8,148 nucleotides of DNA from positions 1-8,148 of the forward strand of contig DWVE01000059.1 in assembly GCA_019120375.1 (NCBI GenBank). Reading direction: 5' to 3'. Positions 1-7,662 of this stretch are shown here, piece after piece (positions within the stretch are counted from its first letter, which is position 1; the number at the start of each line of letters is the position of its first letter). The position numbers and the translations under genes were made by a program. Origin of the DNA: Allofournierella_A excrementavium (GTDB lineage: Bacteria > Bacillota > Clostridia > Oscillospirales > Ruminococcaceae). The notes under the pieces were generated by a model. That model had not been told where the DNA came from. It made no database searches and saw nothing but the letters and a program-made list of their open reading frames with translations.

Positions 1-67
1 AACCTCCTTTTGCTTTAGTGCGGTTAGCGTTACCCGCTTCTATTGTAGCAAAAGGAGGTTCTTTTTT
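1..67 (+). terminator. Long-stem hairpin followed by a T-run, probable terminator of a plus-strand transcript from the left
   Basis: Bases 1-14 and 47-60 form a perfect 14-bp inverted repeat around a 32-base loop. The loop holds a smaller GCGG/CCGC stem (20-23 with 34-37). Six T residues follow at 62-67. Stem plus T-run on the plus strand is the layout of an intrinsic terminator for a gene ending left of the window, which cannot be seen. The loop is long for a terminator, and the right arm contains AAGGAGG, a perfect Shine-Dalgarno sequence, held in the stem. An attenuator or a small mobile repeat is therefore also possible. Confidence 0.5.
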
Positions 68-95
68 ACCGTTTCAACGCTCGTGCTCTTCTCGT

Positions 96-114
96 CCACA
101 AGCATAGCTTGTGG
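96..114. repeat. Short perfect hairpin in the left intergenic region
   Basis: CCACAAGC (96-103) and GCTTGTGG (107-114) are perfect inverted repeats with a 3-base loop. The plus-strand side continues TTCTTATAT, so it could act as a weak terminator. No gene or promoter is evident beside it, and its role is not clear from the sequence. Confidence 0.4.
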
Positions 115-123
115 TTCTTATAT

Positions 124-171
124 GAACAAAACAAACGGCGGCAGGCCCTTTTGGGGTCTGCCGCCGTTTTT
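124..171 (-). terminator. Strong rho-independent terminator after the DUF3048 gene
   Basis: Bases 133-144 pair perfectly with 158-169 (arm AAACGGCGGCAG). The stem continues through a G-T pair and three GC pairs to a TTTTG loop. Read on the minus strand, it lies about 20 bases after the stop of the DUF3048 gene and is followed by TTTGTTTTGTTC. A T-run also follows on the plus strand (167-171), so it may work in both directions. It marks the end of the minus-strand gene run. Confidence 0.85.
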
Positions 172-192
172 GATGCAAGCGCGAAGGCTGTT

Positions 193-1395
193 TTAATCTT
201 CGGTCTCCACAAAGGTCTCGCTGGTGGGGGCCTCCTGCACGTCCTGGGCGGTCGCCAGAGACTCCCAGCTGAAGCCGGGGATCTCGTCCTCGTCCACCAC
301 GGTCACATAGGTCTTGCCGCAGTTGATCTCAAAAGGCTCTTCGGTCTCGAAGTCCACAAGGCGCAAGGTGTCCAGCGGGGTGCCCTTCTGCCAGCGGATG
401 CGCTCGATCTTGCCGCCGTAGCAGTAGTAGCCCACGCCGCCCCAGCTGTACTCGGCGTACTGCAGGTCGGTGGTGTGGCCGGGATAGGCATGGAGGTCGG
501 TGAAAAGGATGACCAGATTGTCGAACATCAGCTGCTGGCCGTTGTTCTCGTCCACCGTGTCCATATAGCTGCCCTTGGTGGAGTAATACTGGGCCATGGC
601 GTACTGGCCGAGGCTGGAGTCATAGTCGAACTGGGTGCGGTAAGCCTGGGAGTGGCGGATGGTCACACGGCCCGCGTCGGGGCTGGCGCCGCCCTCCAGA
701 TGCTCGCCGGTGAGCTCCTTCGCGGGTTCGCGGTAGTCTACAAAGTCGAAGAAGGTGGAGTTGTACATGCGGCGGTCGTCCACATCGTGGCGCTCCACAT
801 AATCCGCGATGAGCTGGCCGTTGGTGTAGGCGGTGTGCTCGGTGGCCACGCTGTTGCCCGCCCAGTTCACACGGTCGCGGTCACGGTAGATGAGGTTGCT
901 GTCGTACTTGCCTTCCAGGTTCCACTCGTCGTAGCTGTAATTGGTGATGTACTCCGCTTGCACCACGCTCTGGCCGACGTGGACGTAGAGCGGCTGCCAG
1001 GGCAGCACCAGCCGGAAGAACTGGTCGCGGGCGGAGCGGATGGGCCCGATGTCGGGGATGGCGTTGTAGTCGGTGAAGAGGGCCATGAAGCGGGTGATGC
1101 CGCCCTCCACCTTGATCTCAAAGAGCATGTCCGCCGCGGACAGGCCCCGCTGAGGCCGGCACTGGGTGATGTTGTTCACCATCACCGCGGTGATGCGCTG
1201 GCCTTCGGGATAGTCCGCGTCCTTTTCGTAGCCGGTGAGGACGTTGGCCTCGTAAGGTTCCGGCGTGGGTTCCGGCGTGGCCTGCACAGCGGGCTCTTTT
1301 TCACCGCCGGAAGTGGTGGTCTCATCGCCGCCGCAGGCGGTGAACAGACTGGCCGACATGGTCAGCGCCATCAGGATGCACAACAAACGCTTCAT
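193..1395 (-). CDS. DUF3048 domain-containing lipoprotein (YerB-like)
   Basis: This 400-residue protein looks like a secreted lipoprotein of the DUF3048 family, whose best-known member is Bacillus subtilis YerB. The biochemical role of the family is not established. Residues 1-21 form a lipoprotein signal peptide with a hydrophobic core and the lipobox-like LFTAC (Cys21). Residues 22-48 are a Thr/Pro/Glu-rich linker (TPEPTPEP). The N-terminal DUF3048 region (about 54-200) shows VMVNN at 71-75 followed by PQRGLSAADMLFE, EGGITRFMALF and IGPIRSARDQF, typical family blocks. The C-terminal DUF3048 region (about 243-370) includes NLVILFTD and a GKTYVTVVDED ending. The length is usual for the family. 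The start is fixed by AAGGGGG seven bases upstream. It follows the membrane-protein gene by 37 bp and is probably the last gene of the same transcript, although it could have its own promoter inside the preceding gene. Confidence 0.9.
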   Translation of the reverse strand: MKRLLCILMALTMSASLFTACGGDETTTSGGEKEPAVQATPEPTPEPYEANVLTGYEKDADYPEGQRITAVMVNNITQCRPQRGLSAADMLFEIKVEGGITRFMALFTDYNAIPDIGPIRSARDQFFRLVLPWQPLYVHVGQSVVQAEYITNYSYDEWNLEGKYDSNLIYRDRDRVNWAGNSVATEHTAYTNGQLIADYVERHDVDDRRMYNSTFFDFVDYREPAKELTGEHLEGGASPDAGRVTIRHSQAYRTQFDYDSSLGQYAMAQYYSTKGSYMDTVDENNGQQLMFDNLVILFTDLHAYPGHTTDLQYAEYSWGGVGYYCYGGKIERIRWQKGTPLDTLRLVDFETEEPFEINCGKTYVTVVDEDEIPGFSWESLATAQDVQEAPTSETFVETED

Positions 1396-1402
1396 TGCGT
1401 TG

Positions 1403-1409
1403 CCCCCTT
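1403..1409 (-). promoter_or_regulatory. Shine-Dalgarno of the DUF3048 gene
   Basis: The minus strand reads AAGGGGG, with seven bases before the ATG at 1395. This is strong support for that start codon. Confidence 0.75.
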
Positions 1410-1432
1410 GTATTCGGTTTTATCGAAGACGG

Positions 1433-2479
1433 TCAGCACGCCGCCTCCTCGTCTGTTTCATTATAACAGACCGCCTGCGCGGGGGCAACCGTTCGGGGCA
1501 GCCGCATTTCCGCCGCCCGAAACCGGCAGCGCAGCACTTCGCACAGGGCGCATTGCAGCAGGGCCAGCCCCGCCTGGGCCAAAAGCCCTGTCTTGACGGC
1601 CAAGTCCCGCCCCGCGCACGGGGCGGTGAGGAAGGCCTCACCCATCTCCGAAAGCTGGCCGGCGGTCTGGCTCCACCAGGAGAAATCGCTCCAGCGGCTG
1701 GGGGTGAGCCAGGAAGGCCAGACCGAAAAGAAGGCAGGCAGCGCCAGCGCCGCCGCGCCCAGCAGGGTGAAGAACACCGCGTCCCTTGCGGGGAAGGAAA
1801 GGCGCGCCGCCCGGCGCACCAGTGCCGCCGCCAGCACCGCCGCCCCGAAGGCCAGCGGCAGCCACGCCAGCCCCCGCGCCAGCGCGGCGGGCAGGGCGGT
1901 GTAGAGCCGCCAGTCCGGCTCCGGCAGGCCGCTCTTCACAAGGCAGGCGTCCACCCGGGCCGCCGGGTCTTCGCCCGCGTCCCCCTCCGCGGGCAGCTCC
2001 GCCGCCGTGAAGGCAGCGTCCGCCTTTGGCAGAAGGGCGACGGGCTCCTCGCTCTCGAACACGCCCCGCACGGTGTACTCCGTATTTTCCCGGGAAAGGG
2101 TCAGCCCCACCGCGTCCTCGCTGCCGAACAACTGCCACGCGAGGGCGGTGGACACCGCGCAGCCGCCGGCGTCCAGCGGGGCGGGCATGCCGCCGGAGAG
2201 GCAGTCCGCGCCCCACACCAGAGACGCGTCCCCCCAGTAATACAGCACGGCGGCCTCCGTCTGCCGCCAGGAGGCGGTGAGGGTGGCGGTCTCCTCACAC
2301 CAGAAGGTGAGGTCCGGCTGGTTTTCCCGAGCGGCCTCGGCCGTTTCGGCGGCGACGGGCTGGCTGTAGCGCAGGCTGACACTGCGGCAGTTGACGGCCA
2401 GGGCGTCCGCGTTTTTCATGCCGGCGGCGGTGAGCAGCAACAGCGCCAGCGCCGCGAGGGCCGTGACCAGCCGCCTCAT
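1433..2479 (-). CDS. Short membrane protein with MacB/FtsX-like ectodomain and topology
   Basis: The 348-residue product has one N-terminal membrane segment (about 4-20), an external region (about 21-197) and three further hydrophobic segments (about 198-221, 234-257 and 297-316). That is the topology of MacB/FtsX-type ABC transporter subunits. The external region resembles a MacB periplasmic core: GGMPAPLDAGGCAVSTALAWQLFG, then EDAVGLTL and EYTVRGVFE (about 96-142) match the family pattern in which a component 'exists' and the transporter 'updates' its state. The loop between the second and third segments (RRAARLSFPARD) lacks the Glu-rich, EIGxxRAxGA-type segment that contacts the ATPase in genuine MacB/FtsX proteins. 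Several external cysteines (31, 61, 93, 107, 179) could form disulfides. The start overlaps the adaptor stop as ATGA and has GAGGA seven bases upstream. It may serve the adaptor as a non-catalytic partner. Family assignment is moderate and function is unknown. Confidence 0.65.
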   Translation of the reverse strand: MRRLVTALAALALLLLTAAGMKNADALAVNCRSVSLRYSQPVAAETAEAARENQPDLTFWCEETATLTASWRQTEAAVLYYWGDASLVWGADCLSGGMPAPLDAGGCAVSTALAWQLFGSEDAVGLTLSRENTEYTVRGVFESEEPVALLPKADAAFTAAELPAEGDAGEDPAARVDACLVKSGLPEPDWRLYTALPAALARGLAWLPLAFGAAVLAAALVRRAARLSFPARDAVFFTLLGAAALALPAFFSVWPSWLTPSRWSDFSWWSQTAGQLSEMGEAFLTAPCAGRDLAVKTGLLAQAGLALLQCALCEVLRCRFRAAEMRLPRTVAPAQAVCYNETDEEAAC

Positions 2480-3990
2480 TCTTCCGTCCTCACCGACGCG
2501 CCGGGGCTGACCGCGCGGTCAGAGGAGACGATGACCCCGCCGCTGATGGAGCCCTCCACCGCGGCGTACTGGCCGTCGCTGTCCACCTCTTTCACCGTCA
2601 CCGGCACCCGCAGGGCGGTGAGGGAGAGGCCGAAGGCGTTTTGGGTCTCCTCCACCGCCAGCACATAGCTGCCCTGGCTATCCTGCCGAAGGGCCGACAC
2701 CGGCAGGCAGAGGTCGTAGGCGGTGCGGGAGAACACCAGTTCCGCCTGGGCTGTGCCCGCCTTGAAGCCCGCCGCCGTTTCGTCCAGCACCGCCGTGACG
2801 AGGCCCGTCTCCTTCCCCTCGTCCGTCTCCACCGTGCGCACCGCGGCCTCGGCGCTGGCGGAGCCCTGGGTGACGGTGACCGACAGCCCGGTGGTGATCT
2901 TCTCCGCCTGTTCGGCGGGCAGCGTGAACTGCACCAGCATCTCGCTGTCCTCTTTGGCCAGCTGCAGGCACTCCCCTTCCGGGCAGGGCTGGCCCTGCTC
3001 CACAGTGCACACGGTGAGCAGAGCGTCCCGGGGAGCGCTCACCAGACCGCCCGCCTCCACAAGGGAGGTGAGCAGGTCGATCTTTTCATCGTTCTTTTCC
3101 TTTTCCAGCCGCAGGGCTTCGGCCTCGGCGGCGTTGGACTGAGCCGTCAGCGACGCGCTGGCCTGGGCCTGGGAATAGGCCTCGTTGGCCTGGGCAAGGC
3201 TGCTCTCGGCGTTTTCCACGCTGCGCTTTGCCGAGAGCATCGAGTCCTCCCGGCTGGTCTCGGCGCTTTCCACCGCCTGTTTTGCCCCGGAAAGGGCGGT
3301 CTCGGCCTCTTCCAGCGCGCCGCGGGCCGCCGCCAGCTCTTCCTCCGTGGGGGCGGGGTCGGTCCGGCTTTCCAGCTCTTCCAGCGTTTTGGCCGCCTCG
3401 TCCCGGGCCGTTTGGGCCGACGCGAGGGCTGCCTTGGCCTCGTCCACCGCCGCGGCGGTGCGCTCATCGGTGCGGGTGTAGTCCTCCTTCGCCCGGTCCA
3501 GGCTCTGCTGGGCCGAAGTCACAGAACTGCCGTCCGGCGCGGTGGACGCGCTCAGCCGGGCCAGCTGCGCCTCCTGCTGGGAGCGGGTGGCCTTTGCCGA
3601 GTCCAGCTCGTCCTGCAGCTGCTCCAGGTCCAGCAGAAGGATGGCGTCCCCCTCTTTCAGCTGCTGGCCCGCGGCGGCGTAAACGGCGCGCACCGTCACG
3701 CCCGCGGGCAGTTCCAGCGCCCCGCTCTCCCCCGCCGTTATCTCGGCGGAAGCAGAGGCTTTCTGGACGATGGTGCCCCGGTTAGGCGTGGCGAGGCTCA
3801 CCCGGGGCAGGGCCGCGCCGGAGGTGCCCCGGGCCGCCAGAGTGAGCACCACCATGGCGGCGAAAAAGCGCAGGGCCCAGCGCCCCGCCGCCTGCCCGGA
3901 GAGGGCTGCGGCCAGCTTCCTGGCCCCGCGGGCCGCCGCCGGAAAAAGTTCCTTTGTTTTGTTCACACAGTTCATCCCATCACATTCCAT
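2476..3990 (-). CDS. HlyD/MFP-family efflux periplasmic adaptor-type protein
   Basis: The 504-residue protein has the ordered parts of a membrane fusion (adaptor) protein. After a short cytoplasmic start there is one membrane anchor (about 37-54). A first half-lipoyl segment follows (about 95-125: VRAVYAAAGQQLKEGDAILLLD), then a long Ala/Glu/Lys-rich coiled coil (about 121-312), a second half-lipoyl segment (about 313-342), a beta-barrel region (about 347-420) and a membrane-proximal part starting LCLPVSAL (about 427-504). Such proteins normally link an inner-membrane transporter to an export path or the cell wall. In a single-membrane cell the role would be extracytoplasmic support. Cys328, Cys336 and Cys341 cluster in the second lipoyl half, which is unusual. 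The start is uncertain: ATG at 3990 overlaps the MalG-like stop by 11 bases, and ATG at 3975 gives a 4-base gap. Neither has a clear Shine-Dalgarno, so coupling to the permease is likely. Confidence 0.85.
   Translation of the reverse strand: MECDGMNCVNKTKELFPAAARGARKLAAALSGQAAGRWALRFFAAMVVLTLAARGTSGAALPRVSLATPNRGTIVQKASASAEITAGESGALELPAGVTVRAVYAAAGQQLKEGDAILLLDLEQLQDELDSAKATRSQQEAQLARLSASTAPDGSSVTSAQQSLDRAKEDYTRTDERTAAAVDEAKAALASAQTARDEAAKTLEELESRTDPAPTEEELAAARGALEEAETALSGAKQAVESAETSREDSMLSAKRSVENAESSLAQANEAYSQAQASASLTAQSNAAEAEALRLEKEKNDEKIDLLTSLVEAGGLVSAPRDALLTVCTVEQGQPCPEGECLQLAKEDSEMLVQFTLPAEQAEKITTGLSVTVTQGSASAEAAVRTVETDEGKETGLVTAVLDETAAGFKAGTAQAELVFSRTAYDLCLPVSALRQDSQGSYVLAVEETQNAFGLSLTALRVPVTVKEVDSDGQYAAVEGSISGGVIVSSDRAVSPGASVRTEE
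2487..2491 (-). promoter_or_regulatory. Shine-Dalgarno of the MacB-like membrane protein
   Basis: GAGGA on the minus strand lies seven bases before the ATG at 2479, inside the end of the adaptor gene. Together with the ATGA stop/start overlap it suggests translational coupling. Confidence 0.6.
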
Positions 3991-4834
3991 CGTTGGTTTG
4001 AGCGGAGAGGCCGATGCCTCCCTCCAGATATTTGCGCCCCACCATGAACAGCAGCAGCGGCGGGGCCAGCATCATCAGGCTGGCCACCATGGCAAGGCCC
4101 AGGTCCTCCACCGTGATGTTGGAAAGATAGAGGCTCAGGGGCCAGTTGGATTTGTCCTGCAAGAACATCATCGGCTGCTCGATGGCGTTCCACGCCTCGA
4201 TGAAGCCCAGGGTGGCCGCGCTCAGGATAGCGGGCAGGCCCAGCGGCAGCCCCACCGAGAAAAAGCAGCGCAGCGGGCCCGCGCCGTCCAGCGCGGCGGC
4301 CTCCAGCAGGCTTTGAGGCACCGCGTCGAACCCCTTTTTGATGATGAACACCGGGAAGGCGGAAAACACCCCCGGCAAAATCACCGCGAAGGGGGTGTCC
4401 ATCAGGCCAAGCTTATCCAGCACCAGGTAGTTGGGCACCATGGTGATCTGGAAGGGCAGCACCATCAGCACGAGGTAGACGGCATAGAGCGCCCGCCGCC
4501 CGGGAAAGCGCAGTTTGCTGAAGGCCCAGGCCGCCGGGGCCGCCACCGCCATCTGGCCCGCCACCTGGGGGAACACCAGCTTGCAGGCGTTCCAGAACAT
4601 GGCGAAAAAGACGGGCGTGTCCAGCAGAAGCTGCACCAGCGGCTGCAGGGTGGGCCAGCTGGGCAGAAGGCACCAGACGGCCCCCTGTTCTTCTTCGCTT
4701 TGCAGCGCCGGGCCGATGGTGGCCAGCAGCTCCCCTTCGCCGGTGAGCGCACCCATGACCATGAACCACAGCACCCACCAGGTGAACAGCGCCAGCAGTG
4801 TGAGGGCGGCCAGGCAGAAGAATCGTTTCAGCAT
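3980..4834 (-). CDS. Carbohydrate-type ABC transporter permease, MalG-like
   Basis: This 284-residue integral membrane protein is one of two channel subunits of a binding-protein-dependent ABC importer of the carbohydrate (CUT1) class. The N-terminal membrane segment (about 5-28) is followed by an external stretch and then membrane segments near 73-107, 114-134, 147-165, 200-215 and 247-266. The EAA loop that contacts the ATPase is clear at about 178-201: EAAALDGAGPLRCFFSVGLPLGLP, with the conserved EAA, G and LP residues. The start chosen here has a strong AAGGAAGGA six bases upstream. A longer open frame reaching 5122 is only a shadow in the upstream gene. The first codon overlaps the end of the MalF-like gene by seven bases. 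The substrate cannot be told from the sequence. Confidence 0.9.
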   Translation of the reverse strand: MLKRFFCLAALTLLALFTWWVLWFMVMGALTGEGELLATIGPALQSEEEQGAVWCLLPSWPTLQPLVQLLLDTPVFFAMFWNACKLVFPQVAGQMAVAAPAAWAFSKLRFPGRRALYAVYLVLMVLPFQITMVPNYLVLDKLGLMDTPFAVILPGVFSAFPVFIIKKGFDAVPQSLLEAAALDGAGPLRCFFSVGLPLGLPAILSAATLGFIEAWNAIEQPMMFLQDKSNWPLSLYLSNITVEDLGLAMVASLMMLAPPLLLFMVGRKYLEGGIGLSAQTNDGM

Positions 4835-5736
4835 CGTTTTTCCTTCCTTTGCAGCCGGCGGCGCAGCGCCCACAGCGCCCCCGCCCCGGCCAGCATCACG
4901 CCCACCACGATCACCGCCGCGGCGGTGATGCGCCCCAGTTCCAGGCTGAGGAACCAGTTGTTGAACAGATGCTGCAAAAGATACATGCTCTCGTGGGGGT
5001 AGCTGCCCGCCACGAGATAGGCCTCCCGGAACACCTTGAAGCTGTTGATGAGGCTCAGCAGGGCGGTGAGACCGAGGGTGGGCCCAAGGCCCGGCCAGGT
5101 GATGGCCCAAAAGGTCTGCCACGCGTTCGCCCCATCCACCGCGGCCGCCTCATACTGGCTTTTGGGGATGCGGTCCAGCCCCGCGGCCCAGAGGACCATG
5201 TCGTAACCGCTGTTCTTCCACAGATAGGTGGCGATGAGCACCCAGAAGGCCGCGCCGGTGCCCATGAAGTCCACCGGCTGGGCCCCCAGGGCCGTCAGCA
5301 GGGTGTTGGCAAGGCCGTTTTGGGCAAAAAGCACCTTCCACAGCAGCACGATGCTGGCCACCGGCACCGCCAGCGGCAGCAGAAAGCTGGCGGAGAACAC
5401 CCTGCCCTGCCGCCCCGCCGCCCGGGTGAGCAGCGCCATCACAAGGCTCAGCGCCAGCAGCGCCGGGATGCACACGCACAAAAAGCGGGCGGAATTGGAC
5501 GCCGCGGTGCGAAAGGCGCTGTTGGCCAGCACCGTTTTGTAGTTGGAAAGGCCCACGAACCGCCGGCCCAGGGCGTCGGTAAAGCTGCGGCGCACCACCT
5601 CAAGAAAGGGCAGCAGATAGAACACCGCGGTGCCCGCGAGGCTGGGCCCCAGCAGCAGCGCCGCGGCCCGCCGCTCCTGCCGCAGGCCGGGCCGCAAAAG
5701 TTTATTGTTGTTCCGCGAGATAAAGCTTGAGCGCAT
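4828..5736 (-). CDS. Carbohydrate-type ABC transporter permease, MalF-like
   Basis: The 302-residue protein is the other channel subunit of the importer. Membrane segments are visible near 24-46, 84-104, 115-135, 163-183, 217-234 and 270-290. The opening RRAAALLLGPSLAGTAVFYLLPF is typical of sugar ABC permeases, as is the PVASIVLLWKVLFAQNGLAN block. The EAA loop lies at about 195-218: YEAAAVDGANAWQTFWAITWPGLG. The C terminus is a basic tail after the last membrane segment. The start at 5736 overlaps the binding-protein stop by 35 bases, and its GGAGG directly abuts the ATG, which is too close for ideal initiation. The G-rich run just before (GGGGGTG) may serve instead, or the true start may be a TTG at 5697. 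The gene itself appears intact although its binding protein is broken. Confidence 0.88.
   Translation of the reverse strand: MRSSFISRNNNKLLRPGLRQERRAAALLLGPSLAGTAVFYLLPFLEVVRRSFTDALGRRFVGLSNYKTVLANSAFRTAASNSARFLCVCIPALLALSLVMALLTRAAGRQGRVFSASFLLPLAVPVASIVLLWKVLFAQNGLANTLLTALGAQPVDFMGTGAAFWVLIATYLWKNSGYDMVLWAAGLDRIPKSQYEAAAVDGANAWQTFWAITWPGLGPTLGLTALLSLINSFKVFREAYLVAGSYPHESMYLLQHLFNNWFLSLELGRITAAAVIVVGVMLAGAGALWALRRRLQRKEKRC
4841..4850 (-). promoter_or_regulatory. Shine-Dalgarno that fixes the MalG-like start
   Basis: The minus strand reads AAAGGAAGGA, followed by six bases and the ATG at 4834. It decides in favour of this start over the much longer upstream open frame, which lacks support. 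Confidence 0.8.
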
Positions 5737-7657
5737 CCTCCACCCCCGCCTGGGCCTGGTCCAGTGTGGTCTTGCCCTCGATGAGGGCCGTGGCGTTCTT
5801 CAAAAGGGCGTCGCTGACCGTCTCGTCCGGCATGGTGACCGGGGTCTTCAGCGCGTCCACGATCTGACGGACGTTCTGTTTCGTTTCGTCTTTTTTGCAG
5901 CAGGCGTTGATGCTGCTTTCCAGCGCATCCGCGCGCACCGGCATGCCGTCCTGCTGCTAGGTGGACTGCACCGCGTCCCCGAAGAGCACCGCCACGAACT
6001 GGCCCGTCTCGTCCTTGTTGGCGCTGGTGGCGGAAATGCCCGCCATCGCCTTGGGCAAAAAGGCCCCTTCGCACAGGCCGGGGCGCAGCGCCACCGTGTA
6101 GTCGTCGCCCTCACTGCGGGCCGCCGCCACATAGGCCGGGGTGGTCATGGTGTCCCACGCCATGGCGGCGTTGTGGGTGAAGAAGCACTCGTAGCCGCCG
6201 TCGCCGTAGGCCACGGCCTCGCCGCCGGCGTCCCCCGCCACCACTGCGTTGGTCATCAGGTTTTTGTAGCCGTCCATGCCGTAATAGGCGCCCACCTGCT
6301 GCACGAAGTCCAGCACCTGGGCCACCGCCTCGCCGTTCACCCCGTTCTCGGTCAGGGCCGGGGAGCTGGTCTCCAGCGCGAAGTCCAACAGCTGCTGAAT
6401 GCTGATGAAGCCCAGGCCGTAGGGCTCGTCCAGCGGCTCATAGTAGTCATTGCTCTGTAGGTCCCAGGCGGGCCGGGCGGCCTTTTCCAGCAGCCAGCCG
6501 GCAAGGCTTTCCAGGCTGGAGGCCGCCGCCAGGTCCTGCTCGGTGCCCACCAGCACCGGCACGGCAAAGCGGGCGGGCAGCGCGTAAACGGAGCCGTCCT
6601 GCCCGACGAAGGGGGCGGCGACGTTGCTCACAAGGCTTTGGGTGTCCACCCAGGCGGAGAGGTCCTCCAGAAGGCCCTGTTCCTGATAGACCTGCCAGTC
6701 CAGCCCGTCCAGGATGATCACGTCCGGGCCGGAGCCCGCCAGCAGGGCGGTGTTCAGCGCGGTGATGGCGTCGGCGGTGCTGCCGCCGCTCTCCAGGGCG
6801 ATCTGATAGTCCACCGTGCGCTCGGGATACTGCGCTTCGTACTCGTTGATGGCCGCACGGACGGTGTCGCTGTTTTCCAGGCTCCACACCACCAGCGCGT
6901 CGCCGCTGCCGCGGGCGGGGGCGGTCTCATCCCAGAAGATACGGTAGACATGGCCGCCGTAAGCGGTGTTGTTTTGGTCGTCGGTGGTGCTCTCCAGGGT
7001 CACCGCCAGAAAGCCGCCGTCGGCGCAGCGGGCAAGGCCCATCAGGCTGGCTTCACCCGCCGAGAGCACGGTGCCCGCGCCGTCCACCACCAATTCCGCC
7101 AGATCGCCGCCCTTGGCCAGCCGGTAGATCCCCTTCTGGGAGGCATAGTAATAGTTGCCGTCGCTGTCGGCGCAGGCGGCGAAGGCCGCGGCAGAGGCGT
7201 CGGGCAGGTTTTCAAACACAGTGGTCATGGCGCCGTCCGTGCCGGTGTGCATCAGCTGCACGCCGCTCTCCTGATAGGAGAGGCTGTAAAACGCGCCGGG
7301 CTCGGTGGGGTCCGCCGCTATGCCGGAGATGTAGCTGCCCCCAAGGCCGCCCAGCAGCTCGGTCATCTCGGCGCACTCGCCGGTGGCAAGGTCCAGCTTC
7401 CATGCGCTCATCGCGCTCATCATGCCGTTTTCATCCACCAGCGTCGAGGGCGCGTCCTCGGCGGCGGGGACCAGGATGCGCCCCAGCAGCAAAGCCTCGC
7501 CGCCGCCCAGCGGCTGCAGGTCGGAGACGTCCAGGATGCTTTCGGGCAGTTCGAGCCGCCGCAGGGCGCTGCTGCCCGCGTCCTGCACCCACCAGGTCTG
7601 GTCGTAGCCGCCATCGGCCTCGGTCACGGCGGTGATGAAGCAGCCGCCGTCCGGCAT
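5702..7657 (-). pseudogene. Broken extracellular solute-binding protein with N-terminal propeller-like domain
   Basis: This was the substrate-binding lipoprotein of the importer. From the first ATG at 7657, about 245 residues form strand-rich repeats (motifs such as GGCFITAV, GEALLLGRILV, GNYYYASQKGIYRLAKGG, GGFLAVTLES) that look like a truncated beta-propeller. A cluster-1-type binding domain follows from about residue 253: DALVVWSLENSDTVRAAINEYEAQYP, then ALNTALLAGSGPDVIILDGLDW and LLEDLSAWVD. No signal peptide or lipobox remains, and the frame meets a stop at 7676-7678 in the mobile-element palindrome, so the 5' part is missing. A second lesion is an in-frame TAG at 5957-5959 after DAVQST. 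The frame then continues QQDGMPVRADAL for 84 codons to TAA at 5702-5704, matching the usual C terminus of this family. No frameshift is seen, so decay looks recent. It overlaps the MalF-like start. Confidence 0.8.
5957..5959 (-). other. In-frame amber codon inside the binding-protein gene
   Basis: The plus strand reads CTA, which is TAG on the minus strand. It sits between AVQST and QQDGMPVRADAL in one continuous frame. One base change from CAG (Gln) or TAC (Tyr) would give a sense codon, and either residue would fit. An ATG at 5942-5944, 12 bases past the TAG, has AGGA upstream, so reinitiation is possible but would only make a fragment. Confidence 0.85.
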
Positions 7658-7662
7658 CAGGT

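Noticed and set aside
1..14. Resemblance of the first bases (ACCTCCTTT) to the 3' end of 16S rRNA
   Set aside because: The preceding conserved GGATC is absent and the match is explained by the hairpin arm complementary to AAGGAGG.
109..1596. Plus-strand open frame of 495 codons opposite the DUF3048 gene
   Set aside because: Its translation is low-complexity (His/Val/Gly/Ala-rich), has no domain signal and is a GC-rich shadow of a well-supported minus-strand gene with its own Shine-Dalgarno sequence.
1265..5002. Long plus-strand open frames (1265-2668, 2641-4047, 3770-5002)
   Set aside because: They are rich in Arg, Gly, Pro and Gln, overlap each other and lie antisense to recognisable permease, adaptor and membrane-protein genes.
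4835..5122. N-terminal extension of the MalG-like permease
   Set aside because: The extra 96 residues are low-complexity and lie in another frame of the MalF-like gene. The ATG at 4834 has a strong Shine-Dalgarno and opens directly into a membrane segment.
5957..5959. Pyrrolysine at the amber codon
   Set aside because: Nothing in the window points to pyrrolysine machinery, and solute-binding proteins are not known pyrrolysine proteins. With the 5' end also missing, decay is simpler.
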